Part shown: in pieces, positions 14,524 through 15,932 of the stretch | How the letters are laid out: the number at the start of each line of letters is the position of its first letter | Numbering within the stretch: position 1 is the first letter of the stretch | DNA from: 66-474 sp035249465 | Lineage (GTDB): Bacteria > Pseudomonadota > Gammaproteobacteria > Xanthomonadales > Rhodanobacteraceae | Direction of reading: 5' to 3' | NCBI GenBank assembly: GCA_035249465.1 | Contig: DATFGL010000261.1 | Coordinates: forward strand, 1-15,932 | DNA: 15,932 nucleotides | The notes under the pieces: generated by a model | The model's database searches: none | Seen by the model: the letters and a program-made list of their open reading frames with translations, nothing else | Told to the model about the DNA's origin: nothing | Translations under genes and position numbers: made by a program

Positions 14524-15932
14524 CTACGCCTTGCCCATGGCCGCCTTGACGCGCTCGGGCCGGAAGGGCTTCTGGCGCAGGCGCACGCCGACCGCGTCGT
14601 AGACGGCATTGCTGATGACCGCAGCGGTCGGGCAGGTCGAGGGCTCGCCGCCGCCGGTCGGCTTGAACTCCGGACTGTTGTTCACCAGCACCATCTCGAT
14701 GCTGTCCGGAATCTCATGGAAACGCAGGATCGGGTAGCCCGCCCAATCGCGACTGGTGACGTGCGCATGGTCGAAGGTAATCTCCTCGTGCAGCGCGCGA
14801 CTCATGGACTGGATGATGTTGCCCTCGATCTGGTTGCGCATGCCGTCCGGGCTGATGACCAGGCCGTTGTCGTGCGCAACGACGACGCGCACGACGCGGA
14901 TTTCGCCGGTCTGCTGATCGACTTCGACGTCCGCGATGGTTGCGACAAGGCTGTCGTCGCGATTGACCCACGCGACGCCGCGGCCCCTGGCCTTGCGACC
15001 GCCCTGCTTGCCGGCACTGAACGCCACGCGTGGCTGCCACCCGTAGAGCTTTGCAGCGGCCTTGAGCACACCGATGGTGCGCGGTTGCTTCAAGTACTTG
15101 AGTCGGAACTCCAGCGGATCCTGCCTGGCCGCCGCCGCCAGTTCGTCGATGAAGGCTTCCATCGCGAAGGTGGTCTCGAACTGACCCGGCGCACGCATCC
15201 ACGCCGTGATCACGCCGACGCGGCTCTCGTTGTGGGATGACACTTCCGCGTTGTCGAACGCGTACTCGTAACCGATCGCGGCGTTGCCGAGATTGACCTT
15301 ACCGACGGGTTTGCCGATCAACTCCGAAGGCAGCAAGCGGGTGTCGGAAAACGTCGGTACCCACATGTGGTGGCGCCACGCCGTGACCTCGCCGTGCGCG
15401 TCGAGCCCACCTTCGAGTTCCTGGACGATCGGCGGTTCCTTCGGATCCCACCCGTGCGAATCCCAGCGCATCCACTGCACGCGCACCGGGCGGCCGGCGG
15501 CCCGCGACATGATCGCGGCATCCGCCATCACGTGTTCCAGGCCATTGCGTCCGTATTGACCCGCCGCCTCGACCCAGCGGACTTCGACTTTGTCGATCGG
15601 CAATCCCAACAATTCGGCCAGATCACGCTGCGCCTGGTGCGGCATCTGCGTGCCGCCCCAGACGATGGCCTTGTCCTTGCTTACATCCGCGATCGCACAT
15701 TCGGGGCCGATCGAACCGTGTGTCTCGAACGGCGTGAGGTACGTGGCCTTGAGAGTGCGCGCAGCGGATTTGAGCGCGGTGTCCACGTCGCCGTGTTTGG
15801 CCACCGATTCCGGCTTGCCCGGTGCCTTGCGCACCGCGTCCCAGACCTCGTCGGTCGCGGCCAGACCGTTCCAATTGGACCACTTCGCGAGACCATCGTC
15901 CGGCCCCTTGCGGTGGAGTTTGGAGCCCAGCC
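14524..15932 (-). CDS. xanthine dehydrogenase-family molybdopterin-binding subunit, 5' end outside window
   Basis: This is the large Mo-binding subunit of a molybdenum hydroxylase, which oxidises an aromatic N-heterocycle or aldehyde with water as oxygen donor. In all, 468 residues are present; the frame is open to the window edge, so the N-terminal part is missing. GGTQMPHQAQRDLAELLGLP, YGRNGLEHVMADAAIMSRAA, GRPVRVQWMRWDS and WMRAPGQFETTFAMEAFIDELA follow the family order. ISPDGMRNQIEGNIIQSMSRAL and VTSRDWAGYPILRF come next. The catalytic base is the Glu of PTGGGEPSTCPTAAV (codon 14644-14646). The blocks are closest in my recollection to IorB/NicB-type subunits, so isoquinoline- or nicotinate-like substrates are possible but unproven. 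The [2Fe-2S] subunit would lie upstream, out of view. XdhC and MocA follow in one operon. Confidence 0.9.
   Translation of the reverse strand, partial: LGSKLHRKGPDDGLAKWSNWNGLAATDEVWDAVRKAPGKPESVAKHGDVDTALKSAARTLKATYLTPFETHGSIGPECAIADVSKDKAIVWGGTQMPHQAQRDLAELLGLPIDKVEVRWVEAAGQYGRNGLEHVMADAAIMSRAAGRPVRVQWMRWDSHGWDPKEPPIVQELEGGLDAHGEVTAWRHHMWVPTFSDTRLLPSELIGKPVGKVNLGNAAIGYEYAFDNAEVSSHNESRVGVITAWMRAPGQFETTFAMEAFIDELAAAARQDPLEFRLKYLKQPRTIGVLKAAAKLYGWQPRVAFSAGKQGGRKARGRGVAWVNRDDSLVATIADVEVDQQTGEIRVVRVVVAHDNGLVISPDGMRNQIEGNIIQSMSRALHEEITFDHAHVTSRDWAGYPILRFHEIPDSIEMVLVNNSPEFKPTGGGEPSTCPTAAVISNAVYDAVGVRLRQKPFRPERVKAAMGKA

Overview
The window is GC-rich, gene-dense chromosomal DNA. Gene content and protein similarity suggest a gammaproteobacterium of the Xanthomonadales/Lysobacterales, perhaps near the Rhodanobacteraceae. 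The pointers are an FLEELKRR-type TPR membrane protein, an AqpZ-type channel, an EpmA that overlaps LigA, and hairpin-rich intergenic repeats. This placement is inferred from remembered family resemblance, not from a search. I see no tRNA, rRNA, CRISPR array, transposase or phage gene.

Layout from left to right. The 3' end of 6-phosphogluconolactonase (1-348, +) converges on a membrane-anchored TPR protein (478-2367, -). The gap between them holds nested perfect inverted repeats. Upstream of the TPR gene, on the same strand, is oligoribonuclease orn (2451-3008, -). An 84-bp gap separates orn from the divergent exonuclease I gene sbcB (3093-4541, +), which is followed two bases later by a DUF2461 gene (4544-5230, +). 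After a gap with hairpins comes an aquaporin (5468-6193, +) whose first NPA motif reads NPC. A strong GC hairpin separates it from the convergent epmA (6231-7196, -), which overlaps the end of ligA (7186-9297, -) by 11 bp.

The only gap over 300 bp is 9298-9889, between ligA and a divergent DHA2-family efflux pump (9890-11308, +). It has no convincing gene. Read on the minus strand, it holds five hairpins, all in one orientation. Each can show a six-base loop of the form ANGGAN, the motif that CsrA/RsmA proteins bind. Two longer perfect hairpins flank or interleave with them. This is the most interesting object in the window: either a multicopy structured repeat, or a CsrA/RsmA-titrating RNA or ligA leader.

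The efflux pump is followed by a large cruciform-type repeat (11319-11413) and then a CPA2 cation:proton antiporter (11465-12658, +). The right end is a minus-strand molybdenum-hydroxylase operon: a large Mo-binding subunit that runs off the window (14524-15932), the maturation factor xdhC (13405-14508) and a mocA-like cytidylyltransferase (12776-13408). Together these would make the hydroxylase apoenzyme, tailor its molybdenum cofactor to the cytidine dinucleotide form and insert it.
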